64,000 nucleotides of DNA from Rhizomys pruinosus (Eukaryota; Chordata; Mammalia; Rodentia; Spalacidae). The stretch lies in the NCBI GenBank assembly GCA_009823505.1, contig VZQC01004719.1, positions 1,269,444 through 1,333,443 of the forward strand, written 5' to 3'. Each line of letters starts with the position of its first letter. Position 1 is the stretch's first letter. The notes below the pieces were generated by a model. It did no database searches. It had not been told where the DNA came from and saw only the letters and a list, made by a program, of their open reading frames with translations. Of the stretch, positions 49,993 through 62,777 are shown piece by piece. The position numbers and the translations under genes are program-made.

Positions 49993-51576
49993 ATATACCC
50001 CTGTCCCTCTCCCACCCCTCCGACCCCTCCCGAATCACCATTCAATCAGCCTTCTGATGCAATCTTCTGTTGTTGTTCTTTTAACATGCATCCCTCTCCA
50101 CAAAATATTTATAACTGGGTTATTGTACTAGCGTCCACATATGAGAGGATACCATTTGCGTTTGTTTTTTTCTGGGAACTGTGTTCACTTCACTTAACAT
50201 GCTGTCTTCAAGCTCCATCCAATTACCTGCAAAGTTCATGTCTTTCTTTACTCGCTTCATAGATTCCATTGTGTACATGTACCAATTTTCTCTTATCCAC
50301 TCGTCAGTTGGGGGGCATTTGGGTTGGTTCCAGTTTTTGCTATTGAACAAGTAGTGGCAATAAATATAGCTGTGCATGTATCTTGCAGAAGATGAGTACT
50401 TGTGGGTATATACCCAGGAGTGGTATGACTGGGTCAAATGGCAGGATCATTTTGGTCTTCTAAGGGTTTCCCACACTGTTTTCATAGTGGCTGCACAAGT
50501 TTAATTCTACCAGCAATGATGAGTGTTCCCCTTTCCCACACCTTCAGCACTTGGCATCCTTTGTTTTCTTGATCCTAGCCAGTCTTACTGGAGTAGGTAG
50601 AGTAGGGGTATCTCAAGGTGGTTTAATTTGATGTCCTTAATTATTAGCGATGTTGACACTTTTTAAGGTGTTTCTCACTCATCTCTAATCGCCTCTTGTG
50701 AAGTCTCTGTTCAGCTCTTGCTCCATCTTCTGAGTGGATCATTTGTTTTCTTTCTCTTGTTTTTTGAGTAGCTTTATACTCTGGAGATTAATGCTTTTGT
50801 CGGATGTATCTGTGTAAGGTTTCCTCCCCTTCTGTTGGTGGTCTCTTCACTTCCTTTATTGTTTCCTTTGATGTACCGAAGCTTTTGGGTTTAATGAATT
50901 GGTCCCATTTGTCAATTACACGACCTATTTCTTTGCAGCTGCTGCTGATTTAAGAAGTCTTTTCCTACACCTTACGTCTTGTCAGTGCCTGCTGCAAGTT
51001 TCTCTTCTATCAGCTCCAGAGTTTTGGATTTCCACGTTGGAGGTCTTTGTCCATTGGAATTGACTTTGTTACAGGGTGAGAGGTAGGGTTTAATTTCATT
51101 TTTCTACAAGTGGTGATCCGTTTTGCCAACACCACTTGAAGATGCTGTCTTTTTCTCCAATGTGTCTTCTAGGACTCCTTATCAAATATGAGATGGCTTG
51201 AAATTGTATTGCTCAAGTTTGATCTTCAATTTTGTTCCATTGGTCAACTGGTCTGTTTTTGTGCAGTACCAAGCTGTTTTTATGACTATGCCCTGTAGTA
51301 TAGTTTGATGTCTGTATAGCATCCCCCCTGTATTGCTCTTTTCACCAGGGTTGTTTGGCAATTGGCATCTTTTGTGTTTCCAAACGAATTGAGGATTCTT
51401 TTTTCCCAAACATGTGAAGAAGCTCTTGGGGATTTTGATTGGGATTGCATTAAATCTGTATACAAGTTTAGGTGAATGGACATTTTTACTATATTTATTT
51501 TTCCCAATCCATGAGCATGGGAGGTTTGGTCCATCTCTTGATGTCTTCTTCAATTTTCCTCTTTCCAAATCTTAAA
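49993..51576 (-). mobile_element. L1 ORF2 C-terminal region, inverted
   Basis: Minus-strand frames read KNWNQPKCPPTDEWI, MYTMESMKRVKK and FAGNWMELEDSMLSEV, then further 5' PCSWIGKNKYSKNVHSPKL and KTAWYCTKTDQLTNGTK, which are L1 ORF2. Numerous single-base deletions break it. It lies head-to-head with the L1 3'UTR starting at about 51577, consistent with 5' inversion. Confidence 0.88.
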
Positions 51577-53305
51577 ACTAACTATGGGAAAGGAATTGTA
51601 TGTTCAACAGGCCAGAGTATCACCAACTTAATGGCTGAGAAGAAAATAGCAGCTTTTCTAGTGAGCAGGATGTATCAGAAATGGCCAGCAGAAGGATTGA
51701 CTCTTCTCTGGGCATTGAAGGGAAGAAATGCTCAGATTGCTGCAGACATCAGGCCCCTCGGTGGATCCTACTAGTAACAACTATTTTAAATGATTCCTAA
51801 TGGAAGCTTACTTCTAGGTGCGCCCAAAGGTTTTAATACAAGAGTACTTTCTTTAACTCCCCCCCCATAGAATAAAGAGAAATATGATGATGTGAGGATG
51901 TTCTCCAACTATAGATTGGAGCCAGCTGTTTAAGAGGTTTCTCTTGTGATAAAATCAGAAAACTGGCCTTCTTAATTGACTATGGACAAGAAACTCTGAA
52001 ACGCAGGATTATTCCATCAAATACACTAAGAATTAGCTAAAGTCTCCTAAGCTATGCATTAAACAAAATAAATATACTACAGGAACTCTGCCATCAACAA
52101 TGTGGATTTATTCTACCAAGGAGATGTTGGCCAGGGGGATCCAGCCCCACAAATGGTAAAGGCTCCTTGCCTCCCAACTGGGATATCTGCAGGAGAGGAG
52201 GCAATAAGGCCCTGCTGTTCGAAGACCTGATATAAACATGGGAAAGATGTATGGAGACCGCACTTGCAAGTATACAGATGGTCTCTGGGATGCAGAGAGT
52301 GTTACCAAAGACCACTAAACCAATAAAGCAAATATAGGTCTCCTTGAGTCAAGCAAGGACTCCTCCGTCAGCACCAGCTCACCTCGTCTGCCTGGAAATA
52401 CTGGGCAGCAGTGACAGCCATATGTCTGTATATCCCAAATCTAATTGGCTATTAGCTCTCTCTTGGAGGAATAACCCACGGCTGATGCCACAAGCTTACA
52501 TCCTCTAAGGCTAGGAGATGTTAGAAACCACACGAAGACCCTGCCATACTTAACAGAAGAGAAATGAAAATGTAATTCATGACATACCATCCAAACATCT
52601 GTGTCTATACCAAAGTAACCTACCATAACACATTAGTACTGTTTAAATACCTATATATCTAATGGTGTGGTACTTCATTAGTAGGATCGAAAGGCTATAT
52701 ATTATACTGTTTAAATACCTAAATATCTAATTGCATGTGCTTCATTAGTAGGATCGAAAGGTTATGCCTGGACAAGCTGGCAGCCCCATGAAAAGAAAAC
52801 ATCCAGAACTGACTAGAGACCAAGACATCAGCTCCAGAGAAAGTAGAGTGTTTTTGCTTCTCCTCCGACTTGTGCCCCTATTCTAAGCCAGGGAACAATC
52901 TGCGGAAGAGGAGGCTTGGTAGAATGTAAGGGCGTCGATTGGGGTGAATGGTGAAACTACAACAATATAGACTGGACACTCATTTGATCAACTTGATTGA
53001 ACATACAAGCCCCCCCTGCTGGATGGTGGGACCCATGAGCTGTGTGGGTTTGGGCACAACTGCTTGCAAATTGGTTTTACATGAAGGATGCTTGTACTCA
53101 CAAATTATCACTTATTGTTAAAAAAATGAAAACAAAACAAAACAAAAAAGCAGAGAAAGATGCAGAAAACTTACGGCAGAATGCATGATCTGGGATGGGT
53201 AGGGGTGGGGTGGGGGGAAGGGAAGGGGATATATGCCTGAACTGAATTGGAAAATGATGTATGAAATACACAAAGTATCAATAAAAAAAAATAAAACAAA
53301 AAAAC
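51577..53305 (+). mobile_element. L1 3'UTR with A-rich tail
   Basis: 52244-53305 is a close repeat of 47828-48804, including ATCCCAAATCTAATTGGCT, the G-rich tract at about 53198-53228 and the poly(A)-type end. It contains a local internal duplication (TTTAAATACCTA..ATCTAATTG units at 52645 and 52710). 51577-52240 is assigned to the same element by contiguity. Confidence 0.8.
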
Positions 53306-53350
53306 AGTCCACTAAGTAAAGCAACTAATAAAATCTATTGCTTTGATTTT

Positions 53351-53593
53351 TTAAATTTTTATTTATTTCTTTATGTGTATGAATGTACTGTCTGCATGCA
53401 GGTTTGTGCACCCGTGTTGTGCAATGCTGCGGAGGTCAGAAGAGGGTGTCGTATTTCCCTGGAACTATAGTTCTCCTGGAATTGGAGTTTCAGACGGTTC
53501 TTGGCGGCCGCCATGTGGGTGCTGGGGATAGAACCTGGGTCCTCTGTAATATCGGTCAGTGCTCTTAACAGCTAGGCCATCTCTCCAGCCCCA
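53351..53593 (-). mobile_element. B2 SINE
   Basis: Reverse-complement B2 ending TCTCCAGCCCC, with a perfect 12-bp TSD TGCTTTGATTTT at 53339-53350 and 53594-53605. Confidence 0.96.
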
Positions 53594-53842
53594 TGCTTTG
53601 ATTTTAAAACCTCACTTTTAAACATTTTTATATTTATCGAGAATCCCAAACATAAGGTGTTACTTGTTCACTTAGAATCTCTTGGTCACTCTGATTTTCC
53701 AAACCAAAAATTGGAGTTACCATACTAGAAGGAAAACCCATATTTCGCATAAGGCATACATCACACAGAACAATTTTTTCTTTCTTTTCTCACTCTTTTG
53801 TTTTGTTGTTGCTAATTCGGTTTTTTGTTTGTTTTTGTTTTT

Positions 53843-53982
53843 GTTTTTTTGAGAAAAGATTTCCCTGTAGCCCTTTTTGGCCTGGAAATGCTGTGTCAAG
53901 CAGACTGCCCTCAGTCTCACAGAGAACCTATTGCTTCTGTTTCCTGTGTGCTGGATTACAGGTATATACCACCAAGCCTGGA
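53843..53982 (-). mobile_element. B1 SINE, diverged
   Basis: Reverse-complement B1 with a T-rich end (53820-53850) and ACCACCAAGCCTGG at the right edge. Confidence 0.75.
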
Positions 53983-54870
53983 CTAGTCTTAGTCTTTATC
54001 AAGAACTATTTCATTATTTTCTCTTCAAGATTCCAAAGGGATCATAAGCAAAAGTGCTAAATTTCTCTGAAATTCTTGACTGCAAAACAACTTCTCTGTG
54101 TAATTTAATTCTGGAAGAAGTTTACCTTAATATAGATAATAGTTGTTTCATTTAATGGTAGTATTTTCATATAATTTATTTTTGCTTGTTTATACAACTA
54201 ATTTATTTGCTCTAGTTTTCATATTAATATGTTCCATGAATTACCTTTGAAATTTTTCTTCCATTTGCTTCTCCAATGTTGGAAATTGGAAATCTTTGGT
54301 CAACTGCAGAACAAACAGTTGGAGACAGTTGTGAGCAATGATTTTTATGATATCCAGTGGCACAATGATAGACACAGGGAAAGGGGATAGGTTTCAGAGA
54401 AAATCATCTTAACAATCTTCTTCAAATAGGTAAAACCCATGGCCAGAGATGAAACTAGTGTAGGAAATAAAATCAAAAGTGAACCTGTAAATCCATCACA
54501 GGGTTTCCTTAAGCTGTTGTTTCCACATTTGTCCAGGCTGTCATCCTTAAGATGAAGGGCATGCAAAATCATACTTCAGAAGTGGATGTTCCAAATGAAA
54601 AATCCAAAACATAGAGTAAATAGCACTATGAAATCAAATAAATTACATTTTAGAAAATATTAAGTTAAATGTCTTAGATAAATTTTAAAAGATGCATTTA
54701 ATACATGATTTTTCTTTATTTTCACTTCTATATTCTGCATTTTTTCAAACATTGAAAGGTACATTTGAAATTTTATTGTTCCTAATCTTGCTTCCTAAGA
54801 AATGGCAGAAGGAAAGTCTACATAAGACTTCAATAAAATAATAGAACCCTGTTTTTTTATATTTTATTGT
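53983..54870. other. Unassigned AT-rich intergenic sequence
   Basis: No recognised gene or repeat. A 75-codon minus open stretch (54345-54572) lacks motifs. Confidence 0.4.
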
Positions 54871-55429
54871 TGTTTTTAATTTTATTATTTATAAAAATGT
54901 TTTATGTTATTTAAAACATATACATTACTGTTAAGTTTGTTAATTTTTATGACATATAACAATTTCTAATCTCACTTACAGCCCCTCCCCATACCCTTGT
55001 GTATCCACCCAAACTCCTCACTGGACTTCATGGATTCCATCATACGTGTTAAATCCTGTCCAATCAAACATTTTTACCCTTCAGTGCACATTTATCCACT
55101 GGGGTTTAATGATTCTATCTATTGATCCTAAGGAAGGAATACTCTCCCTCACCCAGAAGCGATCATTCTCCATTAGTTCTCAGTCCAGGGCTGGCCTGCC
55201 ACCCATTTCTCTCACGCCAGCCTGGGCCCTTATCTGGTTAAGTTGGCATGTGTCCTATGCCCAACGCCACTCTTCCTACAAGTTCACATATGCGAGATAC
55301 AAGTGGCCTGAAAGCCTCTGCTTCTGTATGTTATGGAACCAGCCTGTCTCTTGCAATCCTTCTAACCCCTCTTCCTCAATGCTACCTCAGTAATGAGTGG
55401 ATGAGATATAATATAGGAGCCTTTTTAAT

Positions 55430-55651
55430 TTATTTTTATTTATTACTTTGTATTTGTATGAGTGTACTGTCTGCATGTAGGTTGATGCACCTGTGTCTTG
55501 CAATGCTGCAAAGATCAGAAGAGGGCATCAGATTCCCGTGGAAATGGAGTAAAAAATGGTCCCTAGCCACCATGTGGGTGTTGGGAATCGAACCCAGGTC
55601 CTCTGGAAGAGCAGTTGGCACTCTCAACTGCTGAGCCATCTCTCCAGCCCC
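55430..55651 (-). mobile_element. B2 SINE nested in L1
   Basis: Reverse-complement B2 with an 11-bp TSD TAATATAGGAG at 55409-55419 and 55652-55662. Confidence 0.95.
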
Positions 55652-58145
55652 TAATATAGGAGTCTTATCCACAGACACACAATCTGCTGTCTCATATTCT
55701 TTAAACTTGGCCAGTTGTGGTGTTCTATATATATCAAACTCTGTTGTACAAGTAAGTATCACTGGTGAGAGTTGATAGATGCATTTGTTTTCTCTCTGCC
55801 CCTTTTTCCACTATGTTCAATGAGCCTCGGGCATGTCAGTTCAACAGTAGATGTGTCATCTAGGACTGGGCATCTCTCAGGCCTTATTCTCTGTGTCTGA
55901 CCAGGTGTGTGATCCTGCAGTAGCCTCCATCTGTTGAAGAAAGAAGCTTCTTTGATAAATGGTATATTGCATGTTTGTCTCTGACTATAAAGGATCAATA
56001 TTTAGCACATAAGTAATTTCATTTGCCAAAAGATATGAGATAGGATTTTGTTCAGCCACAGATGAATAAATGTCCTCTGCAGGCATGTGTATTTGATTTA
56101 GTTTACAGTTCCACCCATGAGTTACTTCCCATTGAGAGGGCTTTAAGTCCTGTTAGATAGCTGTTCATTACCCCCTAGATAACAGTGCCACTACTGCACC
56201 ATTAGAGGTATTTTGCTGTGCTGGTTGTTATGGGTATTAGGTTTTAGGGCTGGGTTGGACCATAGATTGAGTTTCTGCCTTGGCAATTTGCATATCATTA
56301 TCTAGCATAATGAGAGCTAAACTTCAGGAAGAAGGCTTCTAAGACATTCCTGCTTCTTTGCTCCAAGCCCTGTATCCTAAGTAAGCCCTGTCTTCAGCAG
56401 TAGGTATAATAGCAAATGGCAGCAAATACATGGAATTTGACATTGTTTTCCAATTAATATTCCTTTGTTTTCCTTCTCTTCCTTTTTTAAAAACTGTATT
56501 GAAAAGGGATATAGATAGTAGAAAGCCCTTTCTGGTTCTTGGCTTTAATGGGAATGCTTCCAGTTTGTCTCCATTTAAAATTATGTTGGCTATTGGTTTA
56601 TTGTAGATAGCTTTAATTATCTTGAGGCATGTTCCCTCCAAACTAATTCCTTCTAGGACTTTTAACATGAATTCGTGTTGGATTTTGTCAAAGTCTTTTT
56701 CTGCATGTACTGAGATTACCATGTGGATTTTTTTTGTCTTTAAGTCCAATTACATGTTTTATTACATTTATCGATTTAAGGCATATTGAACCATTCCTGC
56801 ATCTCCAGATTAAAGCCAACTTGATTGTGTCGAATGTTCTTTTCGATGTGTGTTTCTATGCAGTTTCCAAGTATTTGGTTGAGTATCTTTTCATATATGT
56901 TCATTGAGTCTATAGATTTCATTTTTTTGTTGTTGTATATTTACCCAGTTTTTGTATTAGTGTGATACTGGCTTCATAGACAGAATTTGGGATTTTTCCC
57001 TCTGTTTCTATGTTTTTGAATAATGTTAGTGGTATTAGTTGTAGAATGTCTGGTAGTATTCTGCTATAAATCCATCTTGGCCTGGGCTTCCTTTACTCAG
57101 GAGTATTTGTATTCCTCTTTCAATTTCCTTATTTGATACGGGTCTGTTTAAACTGGTGATCTCCTCCTGGTTTAACTTTGGTGGCACCCATGATTGTTCC
57201 TTTGATTAGAACAAAGTAACCCACTTTATCCCTTCTGATTTGTTTTCATTTGAAGTCTACTTTGTCAAATATTAGAACTGCAACAGCTGATTTCTTCTTA
57301 ATGCCATTTGCTTTAAATATGCTATTCTATCCTTTCAGTGTAAAGTACTGTTCATTCTTGAAGGTGAGATATATGTCTTGAAGAGAAAAAAAAAAGATGG
57401 GTTTTCTTAATTGATCCATTCTGCTAGCTTATGTTTATTGATATGGGAATTGTGGCCATTGGTATTTAATGTTATTATTAAAAGAGGTGTATTGGATATT
57501 GTAATTTTAATTTCTTTGTTTTGTGGCCATATTTTGTGTTTCTGTTATTATATCTTTACTTTCTGGCCTTCTTTAGCCTCTTGGGTATACACATTCCTTC
57601 ACTGGGTGCCTTGTATTGGTTTCAATTATCCTCTGTAAGGCTGGTTTGGAGAAACTGAATTAGTTCAGCCTATTCGTGTCATGAAAATTTTCAGTTCCCC
57701 TTTGACCATGGTAGATACTTTTGCTGGATAAAGTATTTATGGTTCCCATCCATTGTTTAGAACTGGGAATACTTTGGTCCAGGATCTTCTTATTTTCAGA
57801 GTTTGTATTGAAAATTCAGCTGTGATTCTGATTGGTTTTCCTTTGTATGTAACTTGTTTTTCTCTAGTAGCCTTCAGTACTCTATCTTTGTTTTGTATGT
57901 TTAATGTCTTTACTATGATATACCATGGGTCACTTCTGTTTTGGTCTGTCTAATCGGTTTTCTATGTTTTTCTTGAATCTCTATTGGTAAGTTTTCCTTA
58001 ACTCGGGGAATTTTTCTTCTATAATCCTATTCATGATCTGTTCAATGGGATTGGCCTGAGATACTTCTCCTTCTGTATGCCTATAATACTGAGATTCCAA
58101 CTTTCCATGTTGTTGGCCATTTCTTGTGTATTCCATTCCTTTGTT

Positions 58146-58148
<3 letters not shown>

Positions 58149-58196
<48 letters not shown>

Positions 58197-58201
58197 ATAT
58201 T
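58149..58201. repeat. (TA)n microsatellite
   Basis: Alternating TA with one phase shift. Confidence 0.95.
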
Positions 58202-58424
58202 GTTTTCGCCTAAGGATTCCAGATCTTCTACATTGTCATTCAGTTTTGATATTCTGTTTTCTGTTTCATTAATTTTGCTTGTTGAAGTTTTCAGCTGTTG
58301 CTTCCAATTGGCTTATTGATTTTCTTAGCTCCATGTTAATTTCCAATTAGGTTTACTTCACTATTTCAGTATTATTATGAATTCACTTTTTAAGTCATGA
58401 ATTATTTATTTTCTTTTATTTTTT

Positions 58425-61400
58425 AATAATGTACTTTTACTAATGTGTTGTATATTGTATACATCACTTTCAGTCTCATTTAAACACATTCCCCTTTCCA
58501 TGCCCCCCAGTCTACCCCAGTTCATGCATTTTTCTATACATGTCTTACATCTTTTCTCAGTCTTATTAAAATTTTTCTCTGCAGAGGTTTATTGTTTTGA
58601 GCTGAATTTAACTGTTTCAGTCAGTTCTTTGACCCAGTCTTTATGTTGTTGCTCCATTCCATTTGCATTGCTCCAAAATATGCCTATTTAAACATCATAT
58701 ACAGACCAAAATTATGACATCTGAAAATAAACTGTTAATTCCAAAATATGTTTACAAATTCACATTTTTCCCTTTAATTTTATATTATTCTAAAATATGA
58801 ATACATACTGTGGTAGTTTGAATGAGACTCTCTTCCATAGGCTTCAAATATTCACATATTTATTCCCCAGTTGGTGGCACAGTTTTGGGAGATATGAGAA
58901 TGTGTGGCCATGCTGGAGAAAGTATTTCACTGGGGGAGGGCTTAGAGAGTTCAACAAGTCTTGCAGGCCCCAGTTGCTCTCTCTCAGCTTCCTGCGCTCA
59001 TTGGAAGATGTGACGTTCAACTTTCTGCTCTAGCCCTGGCCACTATGCCTCCCCGCCACAATGGACTCTTAATTCCATGGAACCATCAATCAAAAGCTCA
59101 AACAAACTCTTCCTTTTATAAAAGTTCCCTTGGTCATGGTGGTTTTATCACAGCAACAGAAAAGTGACTAATACATATAACTTCCACCCATATACTGCAA
59201 TTACAACTGAGATTAAATGGTAAGTAAATTCTGGAGCCCTTTAAGAGATTCACATTAAAACAACACAGATGCTTTGAGATAAAAAGAAATATACCAACAC
59301 TGTTCAGCTTGCTTTTCAACTAGGGATTTGATGCTAGCATCCACAAATGAGGGATACCCTTGTTTGTTTTCTGAGGGGACTGTGTTACTTCACTTAGCAT
59401 AATGGCTTCCAGTAGCATCCATTTACCTGCAAAGTTCATGATGATATCTTTATTGCTGCATAGAACTCCATTGTGTAGATGTACCACATTTTTGTTAATC
59501 CACTCATCAGTTGCGGAGCTTTTGGGGTTGCTTCCAGATCTTTGCTATTGTGAAGAGAGCTGCAATACACATAGATCTGCCTGTATTTTGCAGAAGGATG
59601 AGTCTTGTGGGTATATACCCAGGAGTGGTATGACTGGTTCAGGTGGTAGGCTCATTTTGAATCTTTTAAGGATTCTCTACACTGCTTTCCATAGCTGTTG
59701 CATGAGTTTACATTCAGCTCTGGCTGAATGCCCCACTTTCCCCACAACCTCTCCAGCATTTGGTGTCTTTTGTTTTCTTGAACTTAGCCAGTCTTATTGG
59801 AATGAGATGATATATTAGAGTGGTTTTTATTTGCATTTCTTTAATTTTTAATGATGTTGAACACTTTTAAGATGTTACTCAGCCATCTTTTCTTCTTCAA
59901 TGGTGAAGACTCTGCTCAGCTCCTTAATCTTTTGAGTAAGTAATTTGTTTTCTTCTTTGTTTTTTTAAGTGGTGTATTTATTCTGGATGTTAATGCTCTA
60001 TCAGATGTATCAGTAGTGAAGGTTTCCTCCCACTTTGTAGGTTTTCTCTTCACTCCCTTGATTGTTTCTTTCACTGTACAGAAGCTTTTGAGTTTAATGA
60101 GTTCCCACTTGTCAGTTGTTGACCTTTTTTTCCTGTGTAGCTACTGTTTGATTTAGAAAGTCTCTTCCTACACCTATGTGTTGTAAGTTGACGCCAAATT
60201 TTCATCTTAACACCTTCAGGGTTTGGGGTTTCAAATTGAGGTCTTTGATCCATTTGGAGTTCATTTTTTGTGCAGGTTGAGAGGTAAGGGTTTATTTTTA
60301 TTGTTCTACAAGTGGTGATCCAGTTTTTGCCAGCACCATTTGTTGAATATGCTTTCTTTCCTACATTGAGTTTTTTTGGCCCCCTCGTCAAATATAAGGT
60401 GGCTGAAATTGTATGTGCTCAAGTTTGCATCTTCAGTTTTGTTCCATTGGTCTACAAGTCTGTTTTTCTGACAGTACCAGGCTGTTTTTATGACTATAGC
60501 CCTGTAGTATAGTTTGATGTCTGGTATAGAAATCATCTCTGTATTGTTGTTTTCACTCAAGGTTCCTTTGGCTATTCGAGTTTTTTTTTTGTTTTCCCAA
60601 ATGAATTTAAGATTTTTTTTCCAAGCCTGTGAAGAATGTCCTGGGATTTTAATTGGAATTGCATTAAATTGATATATTAATTTGGGTAGAATGGACATTT
60701 TTACTATATTAATTTTTCCAATCCATGAGCATGGGAGGTCTTTCCATCTTGTGATGTCTTCTTCAATCTCCTTCTTCAGGAGTTTATAATTTTTGTTGTA
60801 GAGATCTTTGGTGTCTTTGGTTAGGTTTATTCCTAGGTATTTTATTGTTTTTTGAGGCTATTGTGATTCAGAAAGTCTCCTTGTATTCTTTCTTCAGTTG
60901 CTTATTGTTATTGTAAAGAAAGGATATTGATTTTTCTAGGTTAATCTTGTAACCTGCCACTTTACTGAAACTCCTAATCCTTCCTAGGAGTTTTCTGGTA
61001 AAGTTTTTAGCATCCCTTAGGTAAAATATCATATCATATGCAAAGAGGGATAGTTTTACTTCCTCTTTTCCAATCAGTATTCCTTTGATTTCATTTTCTT
61101 GCCTTATTGCCCTAGCAAGTGTTTCAAGCACTATATTGAAGTGAAGTGGTGATAAGTGGCAGCCTTGCTGGGTTCCTACCTTTATGGGGAATCCTTCTAA
61201 CTTTTCTCCATTTAGGATGATACTGGCTGTAGGTTTCTTGTATATGGAAGGAATGATCCTTCCATATATTCCATTACTGATTTACTGATGTTGAACCATC
61301 CTTGCATTTCTGGTATGAATCCAATTTGATCATGGTGTATGATCTTTTTGATGTGGGTCTGTATATGGTTTGCAAGTATTTTGTTGAGGATTTTTGCATC

Positions 61401-61605
61401 TGTGTTCATTAATGAGATGGGTCTGTAGTCCTCTTTTTTGGTTTCATCCTTGCTGGGTTTTGGTATTAGAGAGATAGTGGCTTCATAGAAGGTATTTGGG
61501 AGATTTCCCTCTGCTTGTATCTCTCTGAACAGTTTGAGTAATAATAGTTGTAAGTCATCTTTAAGTATTTCATAGAATTCTACTGTGAAACCATCTGGGA
61601 CTGTA
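58425..61605 (-). mobile_element. L1 with 3'UTR and most of the ORF2 RT/C-terminus
   Basis: The 3'UTR starts at about 58425 and is interrupted by a solo LTR. ORF2 then reads leftward from 61605: [36 protein letters not shown] and [13 protein letters not shown]. The last corresponds to the RT active-site box, with the first Asp retained and the second changed (YDMI rather than a YADD-type motif). [30 protein letters not shown] and [20 protein letters not shown] follow. Frames are broken near 60700, 60310 and 59950. Confidence 0.9.
58809..59176 (+). mobile_element. Solo MaLR LTR inserted in an L1 3'UTR
   Basis: Same family as 21494-21852 (TGTGGTAGTTTGAATGAG ... CACAGCAACAGAAAAGTGACTAATACA-type end). 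No internal region follows. It interrupts L1 3'UTR sequence that resumes at 59177. A clean 5-bp TSD is not evident. Confidence 0.88.
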
Positions 61606-61609
61606 TGGA

Positions 61610-62065
61610 CTTAAGCATCCAGAAGGAAAGTACAACCAGAAATAAATAATCACTAAGACCAGAGAAACTGTAATGCAGACACAAAACTTGAGATCTTAGT
61701 AAAAAGACAAAAAAGAAAAAAAGAGAGAGCACCATTGTGTTTAGCCTGTCTCCAATTCTTACAGGGAGGTGCATATCCTCTGTGGATACCACTGTTTTTG
61801 GCACTCCTCAAAGACATGAGATACAGTTTTTTTTTTTTTTTTTTTTAGCCTTCCAATGTGGACTGAGGACTGCTGAGATGCTCACCTTGTGAAATAAGCA
61901 GATAGTGGAAATTCAGCCTCCTCAGAATATGGACTGCCATTGTTGGATTACGTTGGCAGTATCCTGGAGGCCAATGCAGGGGGTCAAGACAGGACATGTG
62001 CTTACTGGACTTCATTTGGTGGCACAATATTTAAAGCAGAAGCACATCAGTAAGCGTTTCCTTTT
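61610..62065 (+). mobile_element. L1 3'UTR fragment
   Basis: Matches the right-arm L1 UTR at 35614-36095 (shared GAAAGTACAACCAGAAATAAATA, TGGACTGAGGACTGCTGAGA and GTGCTTACTGGAC blocks). It directly abuts the oppositely oriented L1 ORF2 at 61605. Confidence 0.75.
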
Positions 62066-62066
62066 G

Positions 62067-62765
62067 CATAAGTTTTATTTATTTTTTTTGTAGTGTAATG
62101 TCTTAATCATAATCTACCATCAAATATTTTAGGAATATATTTAATGTTTAGATAGTATATTAGCAGCATGCAATAATTACATCATAGGTTCTCAAGCAGA
62201 GACAGTCTACTGCAAGGACTTTCTTTGCTGCCAGTTATCATAGGCTGTTTAAAGTTTAAAAAACTGAATAGCAACACTGAGTACTGTAGAAATGCACTTT
62301 GTTCAGTAATACTTGAGTTGTTGCAATATTACATTATCCATTTGGTTGTTACAGAAAATCCTTAACTGTAATTGATGGTTGTAATAGTATATTGACTGTA
62401 TTTCTTTTTTTTTTTTTAATTTATTTTTATTGATGCTTTGTGTATTTCATAATGGGCTTTATGTGCTAGATTTCAATATCCTTGAGCCTGGGCAAGTGCA
62501 AAAGCCTTTTTAAAAATAAACATGGATTACTTGCACAAAACTGATCAGATTTGAGAGGTCATTAATGCCCTTGAAGTGTTTTTTTGTGGGTGTGAAAGAA
62601 ATGGTGAGAATTTAAATTGTTCCCTTATTATAGTATTGAAATTAAGTCTACTTAATCTATGAAATCATGATCATGCCCTTATTTTATATACTTGTATCTA
62701 TCAATAGACATTGTGAAAAAATTAAAAAAGAAAAAAATAATAAAAAGAAAAAAGAAAGGTTAAAA
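62067..62765 (+). pseudogene. Possible 3'UTR fragment of a retroposed transcript
   Basis: Apart from a tiny L1 tail at 62405-62440, this is UTR-like AT-rich sequence of moderate complexity ending in an A-rich tract (62718-62757). It has no coding frame and no repeat I recognise. I suspect a processed-transcript 3'UTR but cannot name the parent. Confidence 0.3.
62405..62440 (-). mobile_element. Ultra-short L1 3' tail insertion
   Basis: A T13 run followed by AATTTATTTTTATTGATGC, the reverse complement of the L1 3' terminus seen at 39150-39178. Flanked by an 8-bp repeat, TGTATTTC, at 62397-62404 and 62441-62448. Confidence 0.55.
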
Positions 62766-62777
62766 AAAATCAATATC

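Larger units (their letters stand above)
54880..58420 (-). mobile_element. Old L1 (Lx-like) with 3'UTR, ORF2 and ORF1 remnants
   Basis: Read right to left: ORF1 C-terminal domain (57960-57640; VTYKGKPIRITAEFS and YPAKVS are legible), inter-ORF DNA, ORF2 endonuclease N-terminus (57440-57180; LIFDKVDFK and RRDKVGYFVLIKGTI), a deletion, then the RT region (57180-56340; [19 protein letters not shown] and [20 protein letters not shown]), and a 3'UTR (56340-54880). Frames carry many stops. A B2 is nested at 55430-55651. Confidence 0.85.

Noticed and set aside
51472..51774. 100-codon frame spanning the L1 inversion junction
   Set aside because: Half lies in reversed L1 ORF2 and half in the adjoining L1 3'UTR region; no recognisable domain.
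52244..53305. Repeat of 47828-48804 as a local segmental duplication
   Set aside because: The homology ends at L1 tails, and the first copy has its own 15-bp TSD, so these are independent L1 insertions of one subfamily.
54880..58420. Cluster of short plus-strand open frames (57411-58319) as genes
   Set aside because: They are antisense to decayed L1 ORF1 and ORF2 sequence.
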